Notes: generated by a model not told the origin, from the sequence alone. A stretch of 64,000 nt of DNA from Fimbriiglobus ruber (GCF_002197845.1 NZ_NIDE01000001.1:124001-188000), one strand, 5' to 3'; counted from the stretch's first letter, positions 16,350 through 25,780 are shown. Translations and numbers: made by a program.

Positions 16350-18811
16350 TCGTCGCCAACACCATCCCGACCACCCCGGTCACCCGCCGCCGGCTCGTCA
16401 TCATCGGGAACGGCATGGCCGGCGCCCGTTTCGCGGAAGACGTCATCGCGGCCGACCCGAACCACGAGTTCGACATCGTGATGTTCGGCGACGAACCTTA
16501 CGGAAACTATAACCGCATCCTCCTCTCGAACGTGCTGAACGGCGCGCAGGACGCCAAGGAAATCTTCCTCAACCCGCTCGACTGGTACGCGGCCAACGGC
16601 GTCACGTTGCACGCCGGCAAGCGCGTGACGCGGGTCGACCGCGAGAACAAGGTCGTGTACGCGGACGGCGTCGAGGAGCCTTACGACGTCCTCGTGTTCG
16701 CCACCGGCTCGCGGCCGTTCGTGCCCCCCATTCCGGGGACCACGCTCCACGGCGTCTTCCTCTTCCGCACGATCGACGACTGCCGGAACATCGCGTCGTT
16801 CGCCCAGGGCAAGAAGCACGCGGTCGTGATCGGCGGCGGGCTCCTCGGGCTCGAAGCCGCCAAGGGGCTCATGACCCACAACCTTGACGTGACAGTCGTC
16901 GAGATGGGGCCGTGGCTGATGGGCGTACAACTCGACGAGGCGGGCGGGAAAGTCCTCCAACAGACCATTGAAAAGCTCGGCATCCGGGCGCTGACGAGCG
17001 CGAGTACCAAGGAGTTCGTCGGGCACACGGAGGTGCGGGCCGTCCGGTTCGCGGACGGGACGGAGATCCTGGCCGACATGGTCGTGGTCTCCGCCGGCAT
17101 CCGGCCGAACAAGGAACTGGCCCAGGAGTGCGGGCTGACCGTCGACCGCGCGATCGTGGTCGACGACACGCTCCAGACGAGCGACCCGAACGTGTTCAGC
17201 GTCGGCGAATGCGCGCAACACCGGGGCATGGTTTACGGCCTCGTCGCCCCGATCTGGGAGCAGACGAAAGTCCTGGCAGGGCGTCTGACGGGCAAGAGCC
17301 CGGACGCCGAATACGTCGGATCGAAGCTGGCTACCAAGCTCAAGGTGATGGGCGTCGAACTCGCCAGCATGGGCCGCGTGAGCGACGTGAAGCCGACGGA
17401 CGAGGTCGTCCAATTCAGTGAGCCTGCTCGTCAGGTCTACTGGAAGGCGATCGTCCGGGAGGGCAAGGTGGTCGCCGGTTGTCTCCTGGGCGACCTCGGT
17501 CCGGCCGACGACATCGTCCGCCACTTTATGCAGGAAACACCCGCTCCGGCCCGTCGGTTGGAACTGTTCTTCGGGGCGAAAACCGAAGTCGCGGGCGGCG
17601 ACTTCTCGCTCGCCGATATGCCCGACGACCGGCAAATCTGCGACTGCAACGGCGTCAGTAAGGGAACGATCTGCGGCGCGATCCGCGCGGGCAAGTGTAC
17701 CGTCCAGGCGGTCGGCAAAGCGACCAGGGCAGGGTCCGGGTGTGGCTCGTGCAAGAAGTTGGTCAAGGGGCTGATCGAGGCGGTCGCCGGTGAGGTCAAG
17801 GCCGACCCGGCCGACGGCTGGTACGTCCCCGGCGTCCCGCTCGATAAGCCGGCGCTGGTGGCCGAGATTCGCGGCCGCGGGCTCAAGAGCGTGTCGGCCA
17901 CCCTCCGGGCGCTTGCGACCGGGGAGGACGAGAAGACCAAGATGGGCCTCGCGTCCTTGCTCAAATCGCTCTGGGGCAAGGAATACGTCGACGAGCGGGA
18001 CGCCCGGTACGTGAACGACCGGGTCCACGCGAACATCCAAAACGACGGCACATTTTCCGTCATCCCCCGGATGTACGGCGGCGTCACCACGGCCGACGAC
18101 CTCATCAAGATCGGCGAGGTGGCGAAGAAGCACCAGGTCCGCATGGTCAAGGTGACGGGCGGCCAACGGATCGACCTGCTCGGCATCACCAAGGACAAAT
18201 TGCCCGAAGTCTGGCGCGACCTGGGCATGCCGTCCGGGCACGCTTACACGAAAGCGTTCCGGACGTGTAAGACGTGCGTCGGGAGCGAATTCTGCCGGTA
18301 CGGGACCAACGACTCGACCGCCCTCGGCATCGCGATCGAGAAGAAATTCCAGGGCTTCGAGTTCCCGGCCAAGGTGAAGATGGCCGTCAGCGGGTGCCCG
18401 CGGAACTGTGCGGAAAGCACGGTCAAGGACGTCGGCGTGATCGCGACTGAGGGGGGCGAGTGGGAGGTCTCGATCGGCGGGGCGGCCGGGGCGAGCGTCC
18501 GGAAGACGGACATCCTCTGCCGGGTAAAAACGCAGGAAGAAGCTCTCCAAATCATTGGTCGGTTCTTGATTTACTACCGCGACAACGCCAAGTGGCTCGA
18601 ACGGACCTACGATTTCGTGCCGCGCGTCGGCCTGGACAAGATTAAAGCCATCCTCCTCGACGACTCGCTCGGGCTCTGCACGTACTTCGACACCGAGGTT
18701 CAAAAAACGGTTGATGCCTTCGTGGACCCCTGGCTCGAACGCGATCGGCCCGTTTACGCCGGCCAGTTCGAGGACGCGCGGACGATCGCGCTCCCGATGG
18801 TCGTCGGGTGA
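16346..18811 (+). CDS. nirB: Assimilatory nitrite reductase [NAD(P)H], large subunit
   Basis: NirB reduces nitrite to ammonium with NAD(P)H. The 821-residue protein has the full set of domains: FAD/NAD(P)-binding (VIIGNGMAG near the start, VVIGGGLLGLEAAKG), a BFD-like [2Fe-2S] domain (CDCNGVSKG then GSGCGSCKKLV), a ferredoxin-like half domain and the siroheme/[4Fe-4S] region with cysteines in CKTCVGSEFCRYG and SGCPRNCAES. The length is normal. The GTG at 16346 overlaps the cobA stop and follows AAGGAG. NirD follows after 96 bases. All cofactors can be bound by visible residues, so nitrite reduction should be functional even though the nitrate reductase gene downstream is broken. Confidence 0.96.
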   Translation: MIVANTIPTTPVTRRRLVIIGNGMAGARFAEDVIAADPNHEFDIVMFGDEPYGNYNRILLSNVLNGAQDAKEIFLNPLDWYAANGVTLHAGKRVTRVDRENKVVYADGVEEPYDVLVFATGSRPFVPPIPGTTLHGVFLFRTIDDCRNIASFAQGKKHAVVIGGGLLGLEAAKGLMTHNLDVTVVEMGPWLMGVQLDEAGGKVLQQTIEKLGIRALTSASTKEFVGHTEVRAVRFADGTEILADMVVVSAGIRPNKELAQECGLTVDRAIVVDDTLQTSDPNVFSVGECAQHRGMVYGLVAPIWEQTKVLAGRLTGKSPDAEYVGSKLATKLKVMGVELASMGRVSDVKPTDEVVQFSEPARQVYWKAIVREGKVVAGCLLGDLGPADDIVRHFMQETPAPARRLELFFGAKTEVAGGDFSLADMPDDRQICDCNGVSKGTICGAIRAGKCTVQAVGKATRAGSGCGSCKKLVKGLIEAVAGEVKADPADGWYVPGVPLDKPALVAEIRGRGLKSVSATLRALATGEDEKTKMGLASLLKSLWGKEYVDERDARYVNDRVHANIQNDGTFSVIPRMYGGVTTADDLIKIGEVAKKHQVRMVKVTGGQRIDLLGITKDKLPEVWRDLGMPSGHAYTKAFRTCKTCVGSEFCRYGTNDSTALGIAIEKKFQGFEFPAKVKMAVSGCPRNCAESTVKDVGVIATEGGEWEVSIGGAAGASVRKTDILCRVKTQEEALQIIGRFLIYYRDNAKWLERTYDFVPRVGLDKIKAILLDDSLGLCTYFDTEVQKTVDAFVDPWLERDRPVYAGQFEDARTIALPMVVG

Positions 18812-18907
18812 GCCGGTCGCCAAGGGTTGACACCCCGGGCAGTCTGGGGCGGACTGCCGTCTGGTTCCGAACCAGTTTGTGTGTTTCCAAATTTCCAGGG
18901 TGATGCG

Positions 18908-19228
18908 ATGCCGACGGCGACACTGACGCAGGTCAAATTGTGCGTACTCGACGACCTGCCTGAGGGTCTCGGCCGCGCGTTTACCGTGGGCGGGGCACCG
19001 ATCGCGGTGTTCCGCACGCGGACCGGAACGGTACTCGCCGTGGACGGCGTCTGTCCCCATAAGGGCGCCCCGCTCGCCGACGGGATGCTCGCCGGCGATC
19101 AGGTGGTCTGCCCGTACCACGCGTTCAAATTCGACACCCGAACGGGCGAGTGCGACCAGCCCGGAACCTGTGCCCTCAAGACGTACCCGGTCGAGGTCAG
19201 TGCCGGTGTGGTCGTCGTGACGGTCTGA
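18908..19228 (+). CDS. nirD: Nitrite reductase small subunit (Rieske-type)
   Basis: NirD is the 106-residue small subunit that associates with NirB. It has the Rieske [2Fe-2S] pattern CPHKG and CPYHAFKFD, with ligands Cys-X-His and Cys-X2-His, so this copy should hold a cluster; in some bacteria NirD has lost these residues. The ATG at 18908 follows CAGGGTG. It is placed between nirB and nasA in the operon. A weak hairpin lies just after its stop. Confidence 0.93.
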   Translation: MPTATLTQVKLCVLDDLPEGLGRAFTVGGAPIAVFRTRTGTVLAVDGVCPHKGAPLADGMLAGDQVVCPYHAFKFDTRTGECDQPGTCALKTYPVEVSAGVVVVTV

Positions 19229-19229
19229 C

Positions 19230-19265
19230 GCCGGACAACCGGCCCGTCAATTGTCGGCCTTTTCC
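19230..19265 (+). terminator. Weak hairpin plus T run between nirD and nasA
   Basis: GCCGGACAA (19230-19238) pairs with TTGTCGGC (19251-19258) with one bulged base, followed by CTTTTCC. It may reduce read-through from nirBD into the nitrate reductase gene; the pairing is imperfect and the T run is short. Confidence 0.35.
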
Positions 19266-19280
19266 TGAGCCTGGAACCGG

Positions 19281-21143
19281 GTGAGTCTCTTGTCGATCCT
19301 GAGTCGCCAACCTCTGACGCTCGCCCGGACCGAGTACGCATTACGGACGCACTGTCCTTACTGTGCGTTCCAGTGCGGAATGATATTGGGTGATGGCGAC
19401 GGGCGGCCCGAGCAGGTGGCCGGCGACCCACACTTCCCGGTCAATAACGGCCAGATGTGTATCAAGGGGTGGAGTTCTCACACCCTCCTGCGGCACCCGC
19501 GGCGACTCACCAAGCCTCTCATCCGCGACAAAATCACCGACGAGTATCGCGAGGCCGACTGGGACGAGGCACTCGATTTGATTGCGGACAAACTGAGGAC
19601 GATCCGCGCGGAATCCGGGGCGAACGCGGTCGGGGCGTTCGGGTCGGGCGCTTTGACCAACGAAAAGGCCTACCTGCTGGGGAAGTTCGCCCGCCTCGCT
19701 CTCGGAACCGCCCACATCGATTACAACGGCCGTTACTGTATGTCGAGCGCGGCGGCGGGTCAGAACCGGGCGTTCGGCATCGACCGCGGGCTGCCGTTCC
19801 CGGTCGCCGATATCGAACGCGCCGAGGTCATTTTCCTGGCCGGGGCCAACGTCGCCGACACCCTGCCGCCGATCATGCAGTGGTTCGAGCGGCAGAAGAA
19901 GGCGGGCGGCCGGTTGATCGTGTCCGACCCGCGGCGCACGATGACCGCGCGGGCGGCCGACCTGTTCCTCCAACTCACGCCGGGGACCGATCTCGCGCTG
20001 GCCAACGGGATGCTCGCCGTCGCCATCGAAGAAGGATTGGTCGACAAGTCTTACGTCGCGGAACGGACGATCGGGTTCGAGGCCATTCGCGCGATCGCCC
20101 TCCAGTACCATCCCGCCCGGGTCGAACGTCTGACCGGCATCCCGGAAGCCCAGATCCGCACGGCAGCCCGTTGGCTCGCGACCGCCAAGTCCGCGATGAT
20201 CTTGTCGGCACGGGGGGCGGAGCAGCACAGTAAGGGCGTGGACACGGTCCACTCACTCATCAACCTCGCCCTCGCGTTGGGCAAGGTCGGTAAGTCTTAC
20301 AGTGGGTACGGATGCCTGACGGGGCAGGGGAACGGTCAGGGCGGCCGCGAGCACGGACAGAAGGCGGACCAGCTCCCGGGCTACCGGCTGATCGAGGTCG
20401 ACGCGCACCGGGCGGCCGTCGCGAAGGTCTGGGGCGTCGACCCCAACGTCCTCCCGCGTAAGGGTCGCAGCGCCTTTGAATTACTCGACTCATTGGGGCC
20501 GGATGGTATCCGCGCGTTGGTCGTGATGGGGTCCAACGTCGCGGTGGCATCGCCCGACGCCGACCGCATCGAGAAGCGACTGAAGGCACTCGATTTCCTG
20601 GTCGTACTCGACGCCTTTCACAACGAAACGACGGCCCAGGCACACGTCGTCCTGCCCGTTTATCAGTGGGCGGAGGAAGAGGGGACGCTCACGAACCTGG
20701 AAGGGCGGGTGATCCGCCGCCGCGTGATCGCCCGCCCCCCGAACGGCGTCCGCGGCGACATCGACATCCTCCGCGACCTGGCCGCCCGACTCGGCGTCGG
20801 CGACAAGTTCGATTTTTACAGCCCCCGGGAAGTGTTCGACGAATTCCGCCGCGCGACGGCCGGCGGCCTCGCAGATTATAGCGGCATTACTTACGAGAAG
20901 ATCGACGCGAACGACGGCGTCTTCTGGCCGTGTCCGGCCCGGTCCAACGTCGGACCTGACGCAGCCCCCGACTCTAGCGACGGCGAAGTCTACGACCACC
21001 CCGGCACGCCCCGCCTGTTTGCCGACCGCTTCTACCACCCGGACGGCCGCGCGAAATTTTTCCCCGTCGAACATCGCGCCGCGGGCGAGGAACCGGACGC
21101 CACGTTTCCGATTTCAGTAGTTCAAAATTGGAGGTGGTCTTGA
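19281..21143 (+). pseudogene. nasA: Assimilatory nitrate reductase catalytic subunit, N-terminal 5/6, disrupted by an IS
   Basis: This is a NasA/NarB-type molybdopterin nitrate reductase. The N-terminal [4Fe-4S] ligands are present (HCPYCAFQCGM and NNGQMCIKGW), then the Mo-bis-MGD core with DYNGRYCMSSAAAGQNRAFG and GYGCLTGQGNGQGGREHGQK. Host sequence runs to 21114, in the codon after DATFPI; the reading frame then goes a few codons into the insertion sequence and stops at 21143 after about 620 residues. The missing part is found intact and in frame at 22400-22773. The polypeptide made here lacks the C-terminal cofactor-binding domain and should be inactive. The GTG at 19281 is taken as start, 52 bases after nirD. 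Confidence 0.93.
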
Positions 21144-21147
21144 AAAA

Positions 21148-21211
21148 AACGCATGTTTCGGCTCCATAGTGGGTTAGCACGACCTAGCCATGGAGTGGCG
21201 AAACATGCGTT
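21148..21211 (+). promoter_or_regulatory. Stem-loop covering the transposase start codon
   Basis: Bases 21148-21167 and 21190-21211 form a long stem; both arms share AACGCATGTTTCG and CTCCAT in complementary form. The ATG at 21190 and the in-frame ATG at 21205 both lie in the 3' arm. A transcript entering from nasA would fold and hide the start, while one starting within the loop would not, a known way for IS elements to avoid activation by outside transcription. Confidence 0.6.
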
Positions 21212-22347
21212 CTGCCAAGAAGCCTAAACTGTGTTCCCGGCAAATTCAAGATCGGGCTGCGGAACTGATCTCTCCGATCTTCAGACCATCGAGTTCGCGC
21301 AAATGTTCTGCGCCGGTTCTGCTCCAGGTCGTGTTGACGGCTGCGGCCAACATCATCTCGTTGTTCGGGGCCTGCCTTCGTCTGGGTACGATCTCCGATC
21401 AGACGGCGCGCAGCGAATTGAAGTCGCGTCTGCCCAAACAGCGCAAGCCGCTCGAAGCCAAGCTGAACCACGCCTTGCGCGAACCGCTGCCGCCGAACAC
21501 GCGCCGCCGGTCTCGGGATCTGGCGATCGATTACCACGAAATTCCGTATCACGGACACGGTCCCAAGAATCACGTCCGGGGCAACAAGCCACGCTCGGGG
21601 ACGACCACGTTTTTTACCTACGCCACCGCCTGTCTGATTCATCATGGGCACAGGTATACCCTGGCGTACACGTGGGTCCGGGCGGAAGACTCGACGGTCG
21701 AGGTTCTGCAACGACTCCTGACCGAGGTCGGGAACAGCGGCGTGAGGATTCGCAAACTGCTTCTGGATCGGGGGTTTTTCAGCGTCGCCGTGATGCAGTT
21801 TCTCCAGGAGCGCAACTGTCCCTTCCTGATGCCCGTGGTGATGCGCGGGCGGAAGCCGCGTCGCGGGAAGAAGTCCACGGGATGGCGGATGTTCCGGCGC
21901 AAGCCCGCCGGCTGGTATCGTCACACGCACCGTCACAAGGGTGAGGAGGTGACCGTGAGGGTCTGTGTGAGTTACAAGAGCTACCGCCACCACCGGACGA
22001 ACAAGCGGCGGGCCAAGACGTTGGTATTCGCCAGCTGGCGTGTGTCGGGTGCACCGAGGGACGTGCGTGACGCGTATCGCACACGGTTCGGGATCGAAAG
22101 CAGCTATCGGCAACTCGGTCAGGCGCGAATCCGGACCAGTACCCGGAACCCGATCCTGCGATCGTTCTTCGTGGGTCTGGCCCTGTTGCTGCGAAACCTT
22201 TGGGTGTGGTTTCAGGCGCTCTGGTTCGGGGAGGACAGGCACCCGCGAGTGCAAGCGGCATCGAAACGATTCCAGTTCAGGTGGATGTTGGCCGTACTTG
22301 CTCAAGGAAATAACGACAACGAAACGCTTTCTGATACGCGAACATAA
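21190..22347 (+). CDS. ISH3-family DDE transposase
   Basis: The 385-residue protein carries the DDE transposase blocks in the form seen in ISH3-type elements: LAIDYHEIPYHG (first Asp), a GTTTFFTYATACL strand, KLLLDRGFFSVAV (second Asp) and YRTRFGIESSYR (Glu in the YREK-like region). It would cut and rejoin the 14-bp ends of the surrounding element. The ATG at 21190 is used; the ATG at 21205 is an alternative. Family assignment rests on my recollection of ISH3 motifs such as GTT-FHAYAT and RFGIESSYR, so ISH3 is likely rather than certain. No frameshift or internal stop is present. Confidence 0.9.
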   Translation: MEWRNMRSAKKPKLCSRQIQDRAAELISPIFRPSSSRKCSAPVLLQVVLTAAANIISLFGACLRLGTISDQTARSELKSRLPKQRKPLEAKLNHALREPLPPNTRRRSRDLAIDYHEIPYHGHGPKNHVRGNKPRSGTTTFFTYATACLIHHGHRYTLAYTWVRAEDSTVEVLQRLLTEVGNSGVRIRKLLLDRGFFSVAVMQFLQERNCPFLMPVVMRGRKPRRGKKSTGWRMFRRKPAGWYRHTHRHKGEEVTVRVCVSYKSYRHHRTNKRRAKTLVFASWRVSGAPRDVRDAYRTRFGIESSYRQLGQARIRTSTRNPILRSFFVGLALLLRNLWVWFQALWFGEDRHPRVQAASKRFQFRWMLAVLAQGNNDNETLSDTRT

Positions 22348-22394
22348 CTGTTTAAAGAATAAAGGGTTTCACTCACGGGGATTTTGAACTACTG

Positions 22395-22773
22395 GATTTA
22401 CTTCACCACCGGCCGGTACAAGGAACACTACAACTCCGGCGCACAGACGCGAATGGTCGAGCGGCTAAACGCCTCCCGCCCGCGACCGCGGCTCCAGGTT
22501 CACCCCAGGCTAGCCCGGCGACACGGCATCGCGACTGGGTCCGTCGTCGTACTGGAAAGCCGCCGGTCGAAGGCCGAATTCGAGGCGGAATTGACGGTCG
22601 ACATTCGCCCGGACACGGTGTTCGCCCCGTTCCATTGGGGCGGTAAGCAAGCAGCGAACAAGCTGACCAACCCGGCCCTCGACCCGACGAGCCGGATGCC
22701 CGAGTTCAAGTATGCTGCCGTGCGCGTAGCCGGGGTAAGAGGAAGCAGTTTCGCCGCAGATGAACGCAGATAA
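22395..22773 (+). pseudogene. nasA: Assimilatory nitrate reductase, C-terminal fragment after the IS
   Basis: This is the molydopterin dinucleotide-binding C-terminal domain of the disrupted nitrate reductase, with YFTTGRYKEHYNSGAQTR, VHPRLARRHGI and FHWGGKQAANKLTNPALDP. The first five bases are the duplicated target GATTT. A TTG at 22384 inside the IS end could initiate, but there is no ribosome-binding site. The final residues SSFAADERR and the stop codon are supplied by the first arm of a dispersed palindrome at 22750, so the original C-terminus may already have been altered before the IS arrived. Confidence 0.93.
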
Positions 22774-22843
22774 ACGCGGATCAGAAGAGATCAGATGCTT
22801 ACATCTTTCTGATCCGCGTTTATCTGCGTTCATCTGCGGCGAA
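22750..22843. repeat. Perfect inverted repeat, 37-base arms, 20-base loop
   Basis: Bases 22750-22786 and 22807-22843 are exact reverse complements. The arm contains GCAGATGAACGCAGATAAAC. It lies over the end of nasA and just before nasB. A related sequence (GTAGATGCACGCGGATCAG) forms the hairpin after narK, so this is one member of a dispersed palindromic family. Confidence 0.9.
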
Positions 22844-22861
22844 GAATTGGTGATTTTCGAC

Positions 22862-24310
22862 ATGAAGAAGCGCCTCGCAATCATCGGCAACAGAATGGCC
22901 ACCGGCCGGCTGCTCGACGAATTGAGCCGCCGGAACGCGGGGCGGATGTACGCCATCACCGTGTTCGGCGAGGAACCGCACGGGTGTTACAACCGCATCC
23001 TGCTCGGCCGCGTTCTGTCCGGGGGTACGACCGACGAGATCACCCTGAAATCGCCCGCGTGGTACGCCCAAAACGATGTCACCCTGGAGTCGGGCGTTAG
23101 GGTCGAGAAGGTAGACACGGTTGCCCGGCAACTCGTTACCACTGACAGTGAGACACACTCTTACGACGCGGTTGTGTTCGCCACCGGGTCCGCGGCATTT
23201 ATCCCGAAAATCGACGGACTGAGATTGGCCGAAGGAACCGTGAAGCCGGGCGTGTTCGTCTTCCGCACCGTGGCGGACTGTACCGCCATGCGGGCTTACG
23301 CCCACCCGGCGGCGAGTGCGGTGGTAGTGGGTGGCGGGCTCCTGGGTCTGGAAGCCGCCAAGTCGCTATGCGATCTCGGGCTTCACGTCACAGTCCTGCA
23401 GAACTCCGACACGCTGATGAACGCGCAACTCGACAAACTCGGCGGCGACATGCTCCGGCGGGCGATCGAGAAGATGGGGATCTACGTGCGGACCGGCGTG
23501 TCGACGCAAGAGGTCATTGGGGACGACAAGGCGACCGCCGTCCGCCTCAGCGACGGCTCGGTCTTCCCCGCCGAACTCGTCGTCCTGGCGTGCGGGATCG
23601 CCCCGCGGACCGAGGTCGCGAAGGCGGCGAACGTGCCGGTCAAGCGGGCCATCGTCGTCAACGACCGCATGTCGACCGCCATCCCCGGCGTCTATGCGGT
23701 CGGCGAGTGCGCCGAACACGACGGCAAGGTGTACGGTTTGGTCGAGCCGATCTGGGACCAGTGTGGGGTACTCGCGGATGTCCTGACTGCGGCCAACCCG
23801 CGGGCGCGGTACACCGGGTCGAAGGTCTACGCCCGGCTCAAGGTCGTCGGCGTCGAGGTCGCGAGCATGGGCCTGACCGAGTCCGAGCGGGACACGGACG
23901 AAGTGATTCAGGTGATCGAAGACCGTAAGGGGATCTACCGCAAACTGATCGTCCGCGACGGCAAACTCGCTGGGGCCATGCTCGTCGGCAGCGCCGAGGC
24001 CGCCCCGGTGTTGATCCAACTCTACGACCGCGGTGACCCCCTCCCACCCAACCGGCTCGACGTGTTGGCCTCCCCGGGCGGTGGGCTGAGCGGCCCGGAA
24101 GCCGCGGGGCCGGAGGTGTGCAACTGCCACCACGTCACGGAGGGCGCACTTGTCGAAGCCATCAAAGGCGGTTGTACGACTCTCCCCATGCTTTCTGAAT
24201 GCACCAAGGCCGGGACCGGCTGCGGCTCGTGCCGCGGCCAACTCGCGAACCTGCTTCTGAAACACGCGCCCCGTGCCGAAGCCGTCGGCGCGAACGGCGT
24301 GGCACACTGA
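22862..24310 (+). CDS. nasB: FAD-dependent electron-transfer subunit of assimilatory nitrate reductase (NasB-like)
   Basis: The 482-residue flavoprotein resembles the front half of NirB: FAD-binding LAIIGNRMATGRLL, an NAD(P)-binding VVVGGGLLGLEAAKS, FAD contact GVYAVGECAEHDGKVYGLV, then a C-terminal BFD-like [2Fe-2S] domain (CNCHHVTEG and GTGCGSCRGQL). It lacks the siroheme region. Such proteins pass electrons from NAD(P)H to NasA. The ATG at 22862 is chosen because upstream in-frame sequence lies in the palindrome; there is no strong ribosome-binding site. It lies after the broken nasA and before narK in the same direction, so its partner is absent unless nasA is repaired. Confidence 0.88.
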   Translation: MKKRLAIIGNRMATGRLLDELSRRNAGRMYAITVFGEEPHGCYNRILLGRVLSGGTTDEITLKSPAWYAQNDVTLESGVRVEKVDTVARQLVTTDSETHSYDAVVFATGSAAFIPKIDGLRLAEGTVKPGVFVFRTVADCTAMRAYAHPAASAVVVGGGLLGLEAAKSLCDLGLHVTVLQNSDTLMNAQLDKLGGDMLRRAIEKMGIYVRTGVSTQEVIGDDKATAVRLSDGSVFPAELVVLACGIAPRTEVAKAANVPVKRAIVVNDRMSTAIPGVYAVGECAEHDGKVYGLVEPIWDQCGVLADVLTAANPRARYTGSKVYARLKVVGVEVASMGLTESERDTDEVIQVIEDRKGIYRKLIVRDGKLAGAMLVGSAEAAPVLIQLYDRGDPLPPNRLDVLASPGGGLSGPEAAGPEVCNCHHVTEGALVEAIKGGCTTLPMLSECTKAGTGCGSCRGQLANLLLKHAPRAEAVGANGVAH

Positions 24311-24388
24311 CGCTGCCCAAACCCGACTCCCTCCCCGAAGACCTCTCCAGTCCCTGTTGTCCTTCCCACCGAACGAGAGGCCCGAGTG

Positions 24389-25777
24389 ATGTCTACCGCT
24401 GTCAGCCCCGATGAGCCGGCCGGCCCGCGCCAGCGCGTGCTGTGGGTGTCCACGATCGTGTTCACGATGTTGTTCGCCGTCTGGCTGATGTTGGGCGTCC
24501 TCGGGCTCGAAATGAAGAAAGACGCCGTGCTCATGCTCGGCGCGGAGGCCGCGGAGACGCTCGCCCCGGAGGCCAAGAAGGCCGCCATCGAGTCGCGGTT
24601 CGAATGGCTCCTCGCGACGGCCATTCTGTCCGGTGCGATCTTCCGACTGACGTTCGGCATCTGGGCCGACAAGTACGGCGGGCGGACCATGATGGTTCTT
24701 CTCTTGCTGGTGTCAGCCGTCCCGACGTACCTGATCGGGCAGGCGACGAGTTACGCCGAGCTGCTCGCGTGTGCCGCCCTGTTCGGGCTGGCCGGGAACT
24801 CGTTCACCGTCGGGATCGCGTGGAATTCGGCGTGGTTCCCGGATCGGTCGAAGGGGACCGCCCTCGGGGTGTTCGGGGCCGGTAACGTTGGGGCGTCCGG
24901 GACGAAGATTCTCGTAATTCTGGTGCCGTCGGTGCTGACACTCGTTCCCGTCGCCGGGTACGCGGGCGGGTGGATTCCCGGCGGCTGGCGGTTCGTTCCC
25001 ACGATGTACGCCGCCCTGCTCGTGTTGGCCGCCATCGCGACCCTGGTGCTGACGCCGAAGACCGATCGTAAGCCGGGTCGGGGCCGCACGCTGACCGAAA
25101 TGCTGGCTCCGTTGAAATACATGCGCGTCTGGCGGTTCGGCCTGTACTACGTCGTCGTGTTCGGGGCTTACGTCGCGCTATCCGCGTGGCTGCCGAACTA
25201 CTACAAGACAAACTATTTCGCCGACAGGCCTGCCCAGGAAGCCGTCCAACTCGCGGCCCTGATGACCGCGGCCTACATCTTCCCGGCCGGTCTGCTCCGC
25301 CCCCTCGGTGGCTGGCTGTCCGACCTGTACGGCCCGCGCGTCGTGACGTACGCCGTGTTCATCGTCATGACGCTCGCGACGATCCCGCTTTGTCTTCCGT
25401 CGAGCGTGTTGCGTCTGGACGTCTGGTCGTTCACGGCTCTGATGTTCGTCGTCGGCGTCGGCATGGGAATCGGAAAGGCGAGTGTCTACAAGTACGTCCC
25501 GAACTATTTCCCGAACGACGTTGGCGCGGTGGGCGGACTCGTCGGCGCCTTGGGCGCGTTGGGCGGGTTCTTCCTCCCGCCGATGTTCGGCATGTTGGGG
25601 CGAACCACCGGTTCCCCCCAGGCCGCTTTCTACGCCCTCCTGGGGCTGACGGTTGGCAGCCTGGTATGGTTGCACGTCGTCGTGCTGCGCCTGAAAGCGG
25701 CTAGCCGGGCAGCGGCGACCGGGACGACAGACGCGGCGGCCAACCGCGAGCCGGTCGGTGCGCTGAGTGGGGTGTGA
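24389..25777 (+). CDS. narK: Nitrate/nitrite MFS transporter, NarK/NasA family
   Basis: The 462-residue protein has about 12 membrane helices. Nitrate/nitrite porter motifs are seen: GNSFTVGIAWNSAWFP and GVFGAGNVGASGTK, a glycine-rich signature in helix 5, and a second G-rich stretch GAVGGLVGALGALGGFFLP. It moves nitrate or nitrite across the inner membrane, by proton symport or nitrite exchange. The ATG at 24389 follows GAGAGG; the GTG immediately before it is less likely. It closes the operon, followed by a bidirectional hairpin. Even with nasA disrupted it could still supply nitrite to NirBD. Confidence 0.94.
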   Translation: MSTAVSPDEPAGPRQRVLWVSTIVFTMLFAVWLMLGVLGLEMKKDAVLMLGAEAAETLAPEAKKAAIESRFEWLLATAILSGAIFRLTFGIWADKYGGRTMMVLLLLVSAVPTYLIGQATSYAELLACAALFGLAGNSFTVGIAWNSAWFPDRSKGTALGVFGAGNVGASGTKILVILVPSVLTLVPVAGYAGGWIPGGWRFVPTMYAALLVLAAIATLVLTPKTDRKPGRGRTLTEMLAPLKYMRVWRFGLYYVVVFGAYVALSAWLPNYYKTNYFADRPAQEAVQLAALMTAAYIFPAGLLRPLGGWLSDLYGPRVVTYAVFIVMTLATIPLCLPSSVLRLDVWSFTALMFVVGVGMGIGKASVYKYVPNYFPNDVGAVGGLVGALGALGGFFLPPMFGMLGRTTGSPQAAFYALLGLTVGSLVWLHVVVLRLKAASRAAATGTTDAAANREPVGALSGV

Positions 25778-25780
25778 CGC

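Larger units (their letters stand above)
21115..22394 (+). mobile_element. Complete 1,280-bp insertion sequence, ISH3-like
   Basis: The ends are perfect 14-bp inverted repeats, CAGTAGTTCAAAAT (21115-21128) and ATTTTGAACTACTG (22381-22394). A 5-bp direct repeat GATTT flanks them (21110-21114 and 22395-22399), the expected target duplication. Removing the element plus one repeat copy restores the nitrate reductase frame exactly (DATFPI-YFTTGR). It encodes one transposase in the same direction as the operon. Intact ends, an intact ORF and an undecayed duplication all indicate a recent insertion. Confidence 0.96.

Noticed and set aside
16193-19120. A 975-codon open frame on the minus strand
   Set aside because: It is antisense to cobA, nirB and nirD, all strongly conserved; it has no family motif and arises from high GC content at third positions.
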